From the NCBI GenBank assembly GCA_022641095.1, contig JALCDB010000002.1, positions 186,514-250,513 on the forward strand: 64,000 nt of DNA. The letters run 5' to 3'. A program made the translations under genes and the position numbers. This document shows, one piece after another, positions 1 to 7,680 of the stretch. The notes beneath the pieces are model-generated. The model was not told the origin of the DNA. It ran no database searches and worked only from the letters and a program-made list of their open reading frames with translations. Position 1 is the stretch's first letter. Every line of letters begins with the position of its first letter. The stretch comes from Bacilli bacterium (GTDB lineage Bacteria; Bacillota_I; Bacilli_A; RFN20; CAG-826).

Positions 1-2
1 GC

Positions 3-1664
3 CCGAATCAGCTTTCGGTTTACGAAGTTCATGTCCGCGATTTCACGAGCGACGGCAGTTGGGTCTCCCATGAAGGCAACGCGAACGGAACCTACAAGGC
101 CTTCGCCGAATCGGGAACCGCGTGCGATGGGGTTTCCTCGGGTTTCGATTCCTTGGTCGACCTCCATCCGGACGCCGTCCAATTGCTTCCGGTCTTTGAC
201 CAGGATAACGACGAGCGGACCTATGCGACGAGCGTCGGCGGGGATGCGAAAACCGTGAAACCGGATTTCAACTGGGGCTATAACCCCCTTAATTACAATG
301 TGGTGGAAGGCGCGTATTCGAGCGACCCCTACAGCCCGACCGTCAAAATGAGCGAATTGAAGAGCCTCGTCAAAGCCCTTTCCGACAAGGGTATCCGCAC
401 CATCATGGACGTCGTCTATAATCACGTCTCGTCGGTTTCGAGCAGCGCTTTCACGAAGATCATGCCGAAGTATTATTTCCGCACCGACGCCGACGGCGCT
501 TATAGCGATGGCAGCGGGTGCGGCAACGAAATCGCCAGCGAGCGGCCGATGGCCCGCAATTTCATCGAGCGATCGGTGATGTGGTGGGCCAAGGAATACG
601 GCATGAAGGGTTTCCGTTTCGACCTCATGGCCGTCATCGACCTTGCGACGATGAAGCAAATCAAGCGCGAACTTCACGAATATGACCCAAATATCGTGGT
701 TTATGGGGAAGGATGGCTCGGCGGGTCCTCGTCCATCGATTCCGCGCAGGCTTCGACTTGCGGAAACGTCTACGCCTCCCTTAGCGACTGCGGAGGCGGC
801 CCCACCGATTGCGTCGGAACTTTCAACGACGGGGTCCGCAAAGGGCTCACGGGCGATCAGGGAAAGGGCCGCGCCCCCTTCTACGGCTTCATGGCGAGCG
901 GGGCCGACGATGTCCTCGGCAATGCCGAAGACCGTTTCTGGAAAACCTATTGCGGGTATCTTGGCGAGAACAAGTCCGTCGGCGTCAACCCCTATCAGAC
1001 CGTGAACTATGCCTCGTGCCACGACAACTACACGCTTTACGACCAATTCAATTACACGATCGGCGACGGGGCGTCTTCGACCGCCGACAGCGATGATGCC
1101 AAGCGGGCGACGGTCGGGGCCGAAACCTACATCCTTTTGGGCAATGGCTTGGCCTTCTTCCAAGGGGGCGAGGAGATTTTCCGCCAAAAAATCATGTCGA
1201 GCGAGGAATGCGGCGAACTTGGGGCTAAGGTCGGAGACGAGGTCATCGCGATCGGCTCGACGGGCAAGTACCTCGTCCGCAACAGCTACCGCTCAAGCGA
1301 CGAGGTGAATGGTTTCAAGTGGGATCGGAAAGCCCCCAACATAGCCTATTTCAACCAACTCAAAGAGGCCTTCCAACTCCGTCGCGACCTTTACGGGAAG
1401 GTGGTCGGTTTCGATAGGGCGGCCATCGACGCTTCGGTGAGCCCGTGGAACCAAGGGGCCGTTTCCGGAGCCATCGGCATCAACATCGTGGCCAACGGAA
1501 CATATTATCTTTTCCTCGGCTGCCGCGACGGCGCCACGCTGGGGATCGGATCCAATCCCATTTCGACCGTTATCTCGTCGGCCGATCGAACCTCTCCGAT
1601 CGACGTTTCGGGCGGCTCGATCGCCATTCGGCCCTTTGAGTGCCTGCTCGTCAGGAAAAACTGA
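3..1664 (+). CDS. pulA: Pullulanase type I (GH13), 5' truncated by the window edge
   Basis: This is the C-terminal 553 residues of a starch-debranching alpha-1,6-glucosidase; the reading frame is open from base 3, so the start lies outside the window. The first visible residues carry the family's 'YEVHVRDF' segment. It then shows 'NWGYNPLNYNVVEGAY', the nucleophile motif 'GFRFDLMA' (Asp near base 621), the acid/base motif 'YGEGW' (Glu near base 708) and 'ASCHDNYTLYD' (third catalytic Asp near base 1023). All three GH13 catalytic carboxylates are therefore present, and a normal all-beta C-terminal region follows. Its TGA stop overlaps the ATG of the decayed amylase downstream. With that gene it suggests an alpha-glucan utilisation locus. 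Whether the enzyme is secreted cannot be judged without the N-terminus. Confidence 0.9.
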   Translation, partial: PNQLSVYEVHVRDFTSDGSWVSHEGNANGTYKAFAESGTACDGVSSGFDSLVDLHPDAVQLLPVFDQDNDERTYATSVGGDAKTVKPDFNWGYNPLNYNVVEGAYSSDPYSPTVKMSELKSLVKALSDKGIRTIMDVVYNHVSSVSSSAFTKIMPKYYFRTDADGAYSDGSGCGNEIASERPMARNFIERSVMWWAKEYGMKGFRFDLMAVIDLATMKQIKRELHEYDPNIVVYGEGWLGGSSSIDSAQASTCGNVYASLSDCGGGPTDCVGTFNDGVRKGLTGDQGKGRAPFYGFMASGADDVLGNAEDRFWKTYCGYLGENKSVGVNPYQTVNYASCHDNYTLYDQFNYTIGDGASSTADSDDAKRATVGAETYILLGNGLAFFQGGEEIFRQKIMSSEECGELGAKVGDEVIAIGSTGKYLVRNSYRSSDEVNGFKWDRKAPNIAYFNQLKEAFQLRRDLYGKVVGFDRAAIDASVSPWNQGAVSGAIGINIVANGTYYLFLGCRDGATLGIGSNPISTVISSADRTSPIDVSGGSIAIRPFECLLVRKN

Positions 1665-2780
1665 TGAAGGAGAACGGGCCCGTGGGGAAGAAGCGATTGC
1701 TGATCGGCGGTTTCGCCTTCTCCGCGATGACCCTCGCCGGATGCGGGAGCGTCTCCAGCCTTGCCTCATTGGGAGCCGTTTCTGGCGGCGGGGAAGTCAC
1801 GGCCGCCACGGCCATGGAAGACTGCAAACTTCTTCTTGGCGAGGCCCATAAACGGAGGATGGCGGTAGTGATGGACCTTTCCATCAACCACACTTCCAGC
1901 ACCAACAAATGGTTCGCCTCGAGCGCCCTTCTCGACCCGACGTATCGCGGCTATTGCCAGTGGGGCAACCACGAAACCTCTTCCTCAAAGATAAAGGAAG
2001 CCAATCATTGGTATTCCTATGGGAGCGCGCCGTACAGTCACTACGCCAAATTCGGTTCCTCGATGCCGGAACCCAACTATATGTATCAGAGCACCCGCGA
2101 CGCCGTGGCGGAAATAGCCAAGGACTGGACCTCTTTGGGGGTCGGCGGTTTCCGCATGGACGCGGTGAAACATATTTTCATGAAGGATGAGGTCGACGCC
2201 TCCAAGGTTTCGATAGGGCATGACACGATAATCGAGGATACCCCAAGCGGCGTCGACTATTCGAGCGATCACACGAAATAACCTGATTTTTTGGCGTGAG
2301 TTGGCCTACGATGTCAAAAGCGTTTACCCGAACGTTTTCTTCCTCGGCGAGAACTTGGACGGTCACGCCTTCCACGTGGCCCCTTACTACGAGGCTTTCG
2401 ACTCCATGTTCGATTTCTATGGCTATTTCAGCCTCACAAGCGCCGCCAACACCGCCATGGGCGGGGGCTAGAGAGCGGTCGATTTTCCCGCCATATCGGG
2501 AGAAAACGCCACGAGTGGCGAAGCTTTCGCGGCCTCTGGCGATACGTCCGCCACGAACCCGGCGACTTCCATCGCGCACGGATGCTACCAGAACATCGGG
2601 AGCGTCCTTGAAACCGATAACGAGTATCGCACCGGCGAGACGAAGCCGGTCGGAAAAGAAGGCCACACCGCGATCGGGGGCATGTTAACCTCCAACCACG
2701 ACATCGCCCGGACCGTGAACTCGAACTGGAAGAGGGCCGCCTTAATCGGCCCGCAAAGCGCCGTTTTAATTGAAGAGTAA
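1664..2780 (+). pseudogene. Decayed GH13 alpha-amylase lipoprotein (internal deletion, frameshift, nonsense codon, 3' truncation)
   Basis: The ATG at 1664 overlaps the pullulanase stop and opens a lipoprotein signal with lipobox 'LAGCGS'. The protein then jumps straight to 'EDCKLLLGEAHKR', so the stretch that normally begins the GH13 barrel is missing. Region I ('DLSINHTSS') and region II ('GFRMDAVKHIF') follow in the first frame, which stops at TAA 2279-2281. Removing one base there restores 'NLIFWRELAYDVKSVYPN', region III ('FFLGENLDG') and an amber TAG at 2469-2471. The same frame continues to region IV ('TSNHDIAR') and stops at 2778-2780, well short of a full amylase. All four catalytic regions are recognisable, but no intact enzyme can be made. 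A sequencing error could explain one lesion but not all four. Confidence 0.85.
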
Positions 2781-2808
2781 GCGTAATTAACTTTTTAAGT
2801 TCACTTTT

Positions 2809-2837
2809 TTGACAGACCGTCATATAATCCATGTGAT
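2809..2837 (+). promoter_or_regulatory. Probable sigma-A promoter for the secreted protein at 2925
   Basis: TTGACA at 2809-2814 is followed after 17 bases by TGTGAT (2832-2837). An overlapping alternative is a perfect TATAAT at 2823-2828 with a weaker -35 (TTCACT) 17 bases upstream. The 144-base gap 2781-2924 otherwise shows no gene. Confidence 0.5.
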
Positions 2838-2924
2838 AACCGGCTTTTGCGTTTTTCTTTACAACGTGATTTAAGGTGGTATCTTTGTTTGGCTGCTTAA
2901 TAAAAAAGCAGTTACTAGGCAAAC

Positions 2925-3869
2925 ATGAGAACAACTATGAAAAGGAAACTTGGGGCCGTTTCGGCCGTGGCGGTCGCCATAAGCGGCGTTCTGATCGCGG
3001 GCCTTTCTTTTTCCTCGCCGGCTAAGGCAAACGGAGAAGGCGAGGCCGTTTCCCTCGCCGCTCCGATCCTCATGCAACCGCAGGCGAGCGCCGATTTCGT
3101 CGAGTCCTTGGCCCCCGGTTACCAGACCACGCGCCTTTGGATGGGCTTAGGCGAGTACATGAGTTGGTGGGAAGACGCACCAACGACCGCCGTCAAAGCC
3201 TATAACGGAGGCGAGGCCGTCCTTTACGAAGCCACGCGGATCGTCAGTTCCAAGGATTCCTCCGCCGTTTATTGGTATGCCGACGTTCCGGTCGGTCTTG
3301 ACAGTTACCAGTTCGTCCGCCTTGACAAGACATACCCCCAATCGATATGGAATTCGTCGGTCGCGACGACCATCGGCGAAACCTATATGATCAACGTCGT
3401 TTCGGCCCCGGTCGACGCCTCCGGGGATTATTCCATAACCAAGTCGGCCATTTCGGAAAGCGCGGCCGACGGGGCCATCGCCGCGCGCATCCTCGAAGGT
3501 TACACGACTTGCCTTTCCTCCGAAATCAATGGCTACAACGCCCAACCGGGGCTTCAGGAAAACCTCATTTCGCGCCTGGACGAGGCTTCCTATGGCGATT
3601 TCGAAAGCGAAGCCATCTCCGATTACTCTTATGGGGTTTATGATAGCGACGGCGGAGAATACCAATCCGACCACCCCCGGAGCGCAACGACGACCGGGGC
3701 CGAGAAATGGGCTCAGATGTCGGCGATGTACGTGGCCAGCTCCTTGGCCATCGGCCCCCGTGGGGACGGGGTGAGCGACGGGATGGCCACCATCGGCGCC
3801 GTCGGGATTCTTTTGGGGTTTGCCTTCGTTGACTTTCTTCTTTACCGAAGAGAGAAGCTCGCGGCCTGA
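2925..3869 (+). CDS. Secreted, membrane-anchored protein of unknown function (family member 1)
   Basis: A 314-residue protein with an N-terminal signal peptide (basic 'MKRK', hydrophobic stretch, cleavage expected near 'SPAKA') and one C-terminal transmembrane segment ('IGAVGILLGFAFVDFLL') followed by basic residues, so the bulk should face outward. The first half is Trp- and Tyr-rich ('RLWMGLGEYMSWWED', 'YWYADVPVG') and resembles a beta-sandwich carbohydrate-binding fold; this is inference from composition only. The second half has 'ILEGYTTCLSSEINGYN', which matches 'ALEGLLTCSDSVYNGYG' in the protein at 4173. The two are paralogues. Start: ATG 2925, or the in-frame ATG 2937; neither has a strong ribosome site. 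Its position next to pullulanase and amylase genes hints at glucan capture. I do not recognise a named family. Confidence 0.75.
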   Translation: MRTTMKRKLGAVSAVAVAISGVLIAGLSFSSPAKANGEGEAVSLAAPILMQPQASADFVESLAPGYQTTRLWMGLGEYMSWWEDAPTTAVKAYNGGEAVLYEATRIVSSKDSSAVYWYADVPVGLDSYQFVRLDKTYPQSIWNSSVATTIGETYMINVVSAPVDASGDYSITKSAISESAADGAIAARILEGYTTCLSSEINGYNAQPGLQENLISRLDEASYGDFESEAISDYSYGVYDSDGGEYQSDHPRSATTTGAEKWAQMSAMYVASSLAIGPRGDGVSDGMATIGAVGILLGFAFVDFLLYRREKLAA

Positions 3870-3941
3870 TTCGCAAAATATCCTTTTTCAGCAACGCGTC
3901 GCCGTTGGCGGTCCCCATAAGCAATGTTTCGTCCTCTTCTC

Positions 3942-3967
3942 GCGAAAATAGTTTCGCTGTTTTTTTA
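3942..3967 (+). terminator. Rho-independent terminator
   Basis: Stem GCGAAA (3942-3947), loop of four, stem TTTCGC (3952-3957), then a T-rich run. It ends the transcript of the gene at 2925. Confidence 0.75.
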
Positions 3968-3975
3968 TTAAACGC

Positions 3976-4003
3976 TTTACATCCCTATCCCGTGTGCTAA
4001 ATT
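3976..4003 (+). promoter_or_regulatory. Promoter for the gene at 4173
   Basis: TTTACA (3976-3981), 16-base spacer, TAAATT (3998-4003). Transcription would begin near 4010, leaving a leader of about 160 bases before the start codon at 4173. Confidence 0.5.
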
Positions 4004-4009
4004 GTAGAG

Positions 4010-4172
4010 GTTAATAAAAGCCCTTTCATTGAGGAAGGGCACGTTAATATCATGGAAAAGCCGAGGGCGATGCTCTAAATAGGTTCGTTGACGAACCGCG
4101 AATGGGTGGCGTTTTTGACGCAACCAATCTGTGAACGGGGCATCGTCGAAAAGCGAAAAAAGGGACAACGAA
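4010..4172 (+). promoter_or_regulatory. Long 5' leader with hairpins, no known riboswitch recognised
   Basis: The leader contains a GCCCTT/AAGGGC hairpin near 4020-4045 and a perfect GGTTCG-TTGA-CGAACC hairpin at 4082-4097. An 8-codon ORF begins at ATG 4051. No T-run follows either hairpin, so neither looks like a simple attenuator terminator. I recognise no riboswitch consensus. Confidence 0.35.
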
Positions 4173-4916
4173 ATGAAAAAAGTCAAAGTTTTGTTTTACA
4201 GCATGGTCGGCGCCTTGTGCGCGACCGCCGTTTTGGGCGCTTCCTTGGAGAAAGGGCAGGACCTGAGGGTCGCCGACGCGACCGTCTCGACCGCTTACAT
4301 GAGGGTGTGGATCACTTCCGATCCCGCCGACCCAATCAGCAAAGACGGAGGCCTTCCGGGCCTGTGGTTCCATCCCAACAGTTCCGGCGGCGAGGACGTC
4401 CACGTGACCGCCCACGACTCAAGCGGCTATGGCGAATGGGACAACGGGCAGGAATCGAACCGGCCGTACTATTATTTCGACGTCCCTACCGCGACGGTGC
4501 TCGGTTCCTACATGACCATTCAAAGGTTTTCGCCCACTTGGGAGTGGTGGAATCAGTCCGATTCGATCCAATTCACGGAAGAGGTCGCCCAAAGGCAGAA
4601 GGTTTTCGATTTGTGGAGCGATCAAAAGAAGATAACCCAAGGGGAGGTCGCTTCCGTCGACGCCGGGATGGCCGCGCACGCCCTCGAGGGGCTGCTCACT
4701 TGCTCCGACAGCGTTTATAACGGCTATGGGGCTTTCGCGAACATCAACACCACGTTCATCAAGGACGGTAGCGGCAATTGGAAAACCACCGGCAATCTCT
4801 CCGATCACACGATTTACGATTACGCGAGCGTTTCCGATTACGGCGATCCGAGCAAAAAGACCACGCCGGTCAACGCTTACGCGAAGTATTTGGCCCTATC
4901 GGCCATGATTGGTTAA
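4173..4916 (+). CDS. Secreted protein of unknown function, truncated paralogue (family member 2)
   Basis: A 247-residue protein. ATG 4173 is chosen because a signal peptide starts there ('MKKVKVLFYSMVGALCATAVLG'), with an AAGG purine run upstream; earlier in-frame codons would precede it with charged residues. It shares the module order of the protein at 2925: a Trp-rich domain ('MRVWITSDPADP', 'YYYFDVPTATVLGSY', 'PTWEWWNQ') and then a helical segment with 'ALEGLLTCSDSVYNGYG'. It stops at 'YLALSAMIG', exactly where its paralogue reads 'WAQMSAMYVASS' and goes on to a membrane anchor. It should therefore be released rather than anchored, or it is a truncated relic. A strong terminator follows at once. 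Confidence 0.7.
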   Translation: MKKVKVLFYSMVGALCATAVLGASLEKGQDLRVADATVSTAYMRVWITSDPADPISKDGGLPGLWFHPNSSGGEDVHVTAHDSSGYGEWDNGQESNRPYYYFDVPTATVLGSYMTIQRFSPTWEWWNQSDSIQFTEEVAQRQKVFDLWSDQKKITQGEVASVDAGMAAHALEGLLTCSDSVYNGYGAFANINTTFIKDGSGNWKTTGNLSDHTIYDYASVSDYGDPSKKTTPVNAYAKYLALSAMIG

Positions 4917-4942
4917 CCGTCGCGCCGCACCGAATTTCGAAG

Positions 4943-4966
4943 GGCCCGCTTTGCGGGCCTTTTTCT
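4943..4966 (+). terminator. Rho-independent terminator
   Basis: Stem GGCCCGC (4943-4949), loop TTT, stem GCGGGCC (4953-4959), then TTTTTCTT. It closes the secreted-protein region. Confidence 0.85.
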
Positions 4967-5016
4967 TCGCCTTTTAGGTGCAAGTGGCCCTTTTTCCCGA
5001 TATAATGGAGCCCACG

Positions 5017-5775
5017 ATGAAACTTTCCATAATTATTCCCGTCAAAAACCAATCCGCCAAGTTGCTCGATCACCTTAAGAAGGAACTCTTCCCGTATTTC
5101 AATGGGAAAAAACTCGATTACGAAGTGATCGTTTGCAGCGACGCCTCCGACCGTGAGAATCAGAGAATTCTGGAAGAGGCGATGCCTTCATTGCCCAAAA
5201 ACGTCTTCCTTTTGCCGTACGAACCCACAAAAGGCAAAGGCCATGCCGTCCAACGCGGTTTGCTTGAAGCCACGGGCGATTACAGCCTTTTCCTCGACGC
5301 CGACTTCGCCACGGACCTGAAGGCCTTCGATCGCATCGAACCGCGCTTAAGCGAATACGGCGCCTTCATCGGCAGCCGCAACGTCAAGGGCTCGCGTATT
5401 CTTACCAGGCAAAGCCCCTTGCGCCGAATCCTCCATTGGGGGTCCAGAACCCTTATCAGGTCCATGTTCGGCCTTAAGGTCCACGACACCCAATGCGGGT
5501 TCAAGCTCTTTCGGAGCGATGTTGGCCGCGAAATCGCTAGGCATCAGAGGACCCTCGGCTTTGCCTTTGACGCCGAATACTGCTATTTCCTGAAACTCAA
5601 CGGCATCGAAACCCTCGAAATCCCCGTCGTATGGTCCGACGATCCCGACAGCAGCGTCAAAAACCCTCTTCAGACCAGCTGGCTTTTTTTCAAGGATTTA
5701 CGCAGAATAAAAAAACGCAGGAAATCCTACGTTCTCGCCCCGAAGGAAAGGGAGGGCTTGACCCATGCTGATTGA
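5017..5775 (+). CDS. Family 2 glycosyltransferase, dolichyl-phosphate-glucosyltransferase-like
   Basis: A 252-residue GT-A fold enzyme that would transfer a sugar from a nucleotide donor, probably to a lipid carrier. Visible motifs: N-terminal 'SIIIPVKNQ', 'CSDASDREN', 'GKGHAVQRGLLEATGDY' and the metal-binding 'LFLDADFATD'. The acceptor region reads 'GSRNVKGS' and 'VHDTQCGFKLFR', typical of the DPG/DPM synthase group. There are no C-terminal membrane helices. ATG 5017 is preferred over ATG 5005 because GGAG lies seven bases upstream; a TATAAT at 5001-5006 is so close that the mRNA might instead be leaderless. The end overlaps the obg start by 11 bases. Donor and acceptor cannot be told from sequence. 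Confidence 0.8.
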   Translation: MKLSIIIPVKNQSAKLLDHLKKELFPYFNGKKLDYEVIVCSDASDRENQRILEEAMPSLPKNVFLLPYEPTKGKGHAVQRGLLEATGDYSLFLDADFATDLKAFDRIEPRLSEYGAFIGSRNVKGSRILTRQSPLRRILHWGSRTLIRSMFGLKVHDTQCGFKLFRSDVGREIARHQRTLGFAFDAEYCYFLKLNGIETLEIPVVWSDDPDSSVKNPLQTSWLFFKDLRRIKKRRKSYVLAPKEREGLTHAD

Positions 5776-7036
5776 CCGATGCGTGATCGAGGTCCGAAGC
5801 GGCAAAGGCGGCGATGGGGCCATCTCCTTTCTCCATGACCGCAACACGGCGATGGGGGGGCCTGACGGGGGCAACGGCGGCCGAGGCGGCTCCGTTTACC
5901 TTGTCGCCAAAGCCAACGTCAACACCCTCTTTTCCTTCCGCCACAGCCGCATGATCGCCGCGGAAGACGGCGAAAAGGGCTATGGGAAACTCATGTACGG
6001 GCACAACGCGAAAGACGTTTTCGTCGAGGTTCCGCGCGGAACCATCGTGAGCGATGAGGCAAGCGGGCAAATCCTCGCCGATTTGAAGGAGGAGGGCCAA
6101 TCCGTTTTGATCGCTAAGGGCGGCAAGGGCGGACGCGGCAACGCTTCCTATAAATCGAGCCGGATGCGGGCCCCCCGCATCGCCGAAAACGGCGACCCGG
6201 GCGAGAGGCGGCGCCTCGTCCTTGAGCTTCGCATGCTCGCCGACGCGGCCCTTATCGGTTTCCCCTCGGTCGGCAAAAGCACGTTCCTGAATGTCACGAC
6301 GCACGCCAACGCGATGACCGCCGAGTGGGATTTCACGACCCTTGAGCCGATCCTTGGGGTGGTGGATCTTCCCGATGGCTCCACTTTCGTCTTGGCGGAT
6401 ATGCCGGGGCTCATAAAGGGAGCCCACGAAGGGAAGGGGCTGGGGATCCGCTTCCTCCGCCATATCGAGCGGTGCCGCGTTTTGATCCATCTTGTGGCCA
6501 TGGATGGGAAACGCGATCCTTACGAGGCCTATTTGACCATCAACGAAGAACTGAAGGATTATGACGCCGACTTGGAGAAGCGCCCTCAGATCGTGGTCGC
6601 CTCGCTCATGGATAGCGATGGGGCCGACGAGAGAAGGAAGGCGTTCGAGAAAAAAGCCAAGGTCAAAACCTATCCGCTTTGCTCCTTAACCCATGAGGGC
6701 GTCTCGGATATCGTCAAGAAAGCCGAGGAACTCATCGCCACAACCCCCGAATTCCCGTTAAAAGGCCTCGAGACGGGCGGCCTGAAAGTCTATGACGGGC
6801 ACCTTGAAAAGGAACCCGAGTTCCGAATCGAGAAAATTCGGGCGGGTTATTTCCGGGTCGTCGGAGAAAAGGTCGAATACATGCAGAAAACGACCAACCT
6901 CAAGAACGACGATGGAGTCGCGCGGCTCATCCATTATCTTGATAGGATCGGCGTCGAGGAAGCCCTTAAGAAGGCCGGGGCCAAAGACGGCGACACCATC
7001 GTCCTTGGCAGTTTTGAGTTCGAGTACACGTCTTAG
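5765..7036 (+). CDS. obg: Obg/CgtA ribosome-assembly GTPase with an altered G4 motif
   Basis: A 423-residue GTPase of 50S assembly and stress signalling. The glycine-rich Obg domain (about 1-158) is intact ('GKGGDGAISF', 'GGPDGGNGGRGG'). The G domain has G1 'GFPSVGKST', switch I 'DFTTLEP' and G3 'ADMPGLIKGAHEGKGLG'. The C-terminal OCT domain runs from about 335 to the end ('FRIEKIRAGYFRVVGEKVEY'). The G4 guanine-specificity motif, NKxD in the family, reads 'SLMD' near residues 280-283, so Asn and Lys are both replaced. Length is normal for the family. The gene overlaps the glycosyltransferase before it, implying co-transcription. Confidence 0.95.
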   Translation: MLIDRCVIEVRSGKGGDGAISFLHDRNTAMGGPDGGNGGRGGSVYLVAKANVNTLFSFRHSRMIAAEDGEKGYGKLMYGHNAKDVFVEVPRGTIVSDEASGQILADLKEEGQSVLIAKGGKGGRGNASYKSSRMRAPRIAENGDPGERRRLVLELRMLADAALIGFPSVGKSTFLNVTTHANAMTAEWDFTTLEPILGVVDLPDGSTFVLADMPGLIKGAHEGKGLGIRFLRHIERCRVLIHLVAMDGKRDPYEAYLTINEELKDYDADLEKRPQIVVASLMDSDGADERRKAFEKKAKVKTYPLCSLTHEGVSDIVKKAEELIATTPEFPLKGLETGGLKVYDGHLEKEPEFRIEKIRAGYFRVVGEKVEYMQKTTNLKNDDGVARLIHYLDRIGVEEALKKAGAKDGDTIVLGSFEFEYTS

Positions 7037-7062
7037 CCTCCGCGAAGGAACCCCCAAAGGGC

Positions 7063-7068
7063 TATAAT
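7063..7068 (+). promoter_or_regulatory. -10 box upstream of ruvA
   Basis: TATAAT preceded by GGGC, 45 bases before the ruvA start. No good -35 hexamer is visible, so ruvA may also be read from the obg promoter. Confidence 0.35.
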
Positions 7069-7113
7069 GACGGCAAAGGGCCCTTGACTAGTCGAGAGAA
7101 CCGGGAGAGCAAC

Positions 7114-7680
7114 ATGATTTACGGACTAAAAGGAACGGTTGTCGAAACCCTCAAAGATTCCATCGTCGTGGATGTCCACGACGTGCTTTACGAACTTTTG
7201 GTCTCCCGCCCATCCGCGTGGAAGGCGGGCGGCGAGGCCTCGATTTACGCCTACGAGGTCTATGGGGAGGACGAGCATTATCTCGTTGGTTTCGTAAGCG
7301 CCTTGGAACGCCAAGCCTTCCTTTCGCTCGTTCAGGTGAAGGGCATCGGCCCCAAAACCGCCCTCGCGGCCTTGCGAGCCACGACGCCTGAGGATCTCTA
7401 CAAAGCCATCGCCGCCAATAACACCACTTACCTCAAAAAGCTACCGGGCATCGGCCCCAAGGCCGCCGCTCAGATCATCCTCGACCTCAAGGGTCAGCTC
7501 ACCGAAACCGACGAAAAAGGCAATCCCGCCCAGTTCGACGAGGTCCGCCAGGCCCTTAAGCGACTCGGCTTCCGCCTCAAGGAAATCGATGAGGCCCTCG
7601 CCTCCGTCAACGAGCCGAACCTCACTAACGAGGAAGTGCTGCGTTTGGCGCTCCGCCATTTACGGAAGGAAGGCAAATGA
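7114..7680 (+). CDS. ruvA: Holliday junction helicase subunit RuvA
   Basis: A 188-residue subunit that binds four-way DNA junctions and positions RuvB rings for branch migration. The order of domains is normal: N-terminal OB fold ('MIYGLKGTVVETL', 'YEVYGEDEHYLVGF'), tandem helix-hairpin-helix motifs ('VKGIGPKTALA', 'LPGIGPKAAAQIILDLKG') and the small C-terminal UBA-like domain ('VRQALKRLGF', 'NEEVLRLALRHL'). ATG 7114 is chosen because it follows GGGAGAGC and begins the conserved 'MIYG'. The stop overlaps the ruvB start as ATGA, so the two subunits are translationally coupled. Confidence 0.95.
   Translation: MIYGLKGTVVETLKDSIVVDVHDVLYELLVSRPSAWKAGGEASIYAYEVYGEDEHYLVGFVSALERQAFLSLVQVKGIGPKTALAALRATTPEDLYKAIAANNTTYLKKLPGIGPKAAAQIILDLKGQLTETDEKGNPAQFDEVRQALKRLGFRLKEIDEALASVNEPNLTNEEVLRLALRHLRKEGK

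Noticed and set aside
2469..2471. A second frameshift in the amylase relic
   Set aside because: The frame before and after the amber codon is the same, so this lesion is a nonsense codon, not a frameshift.
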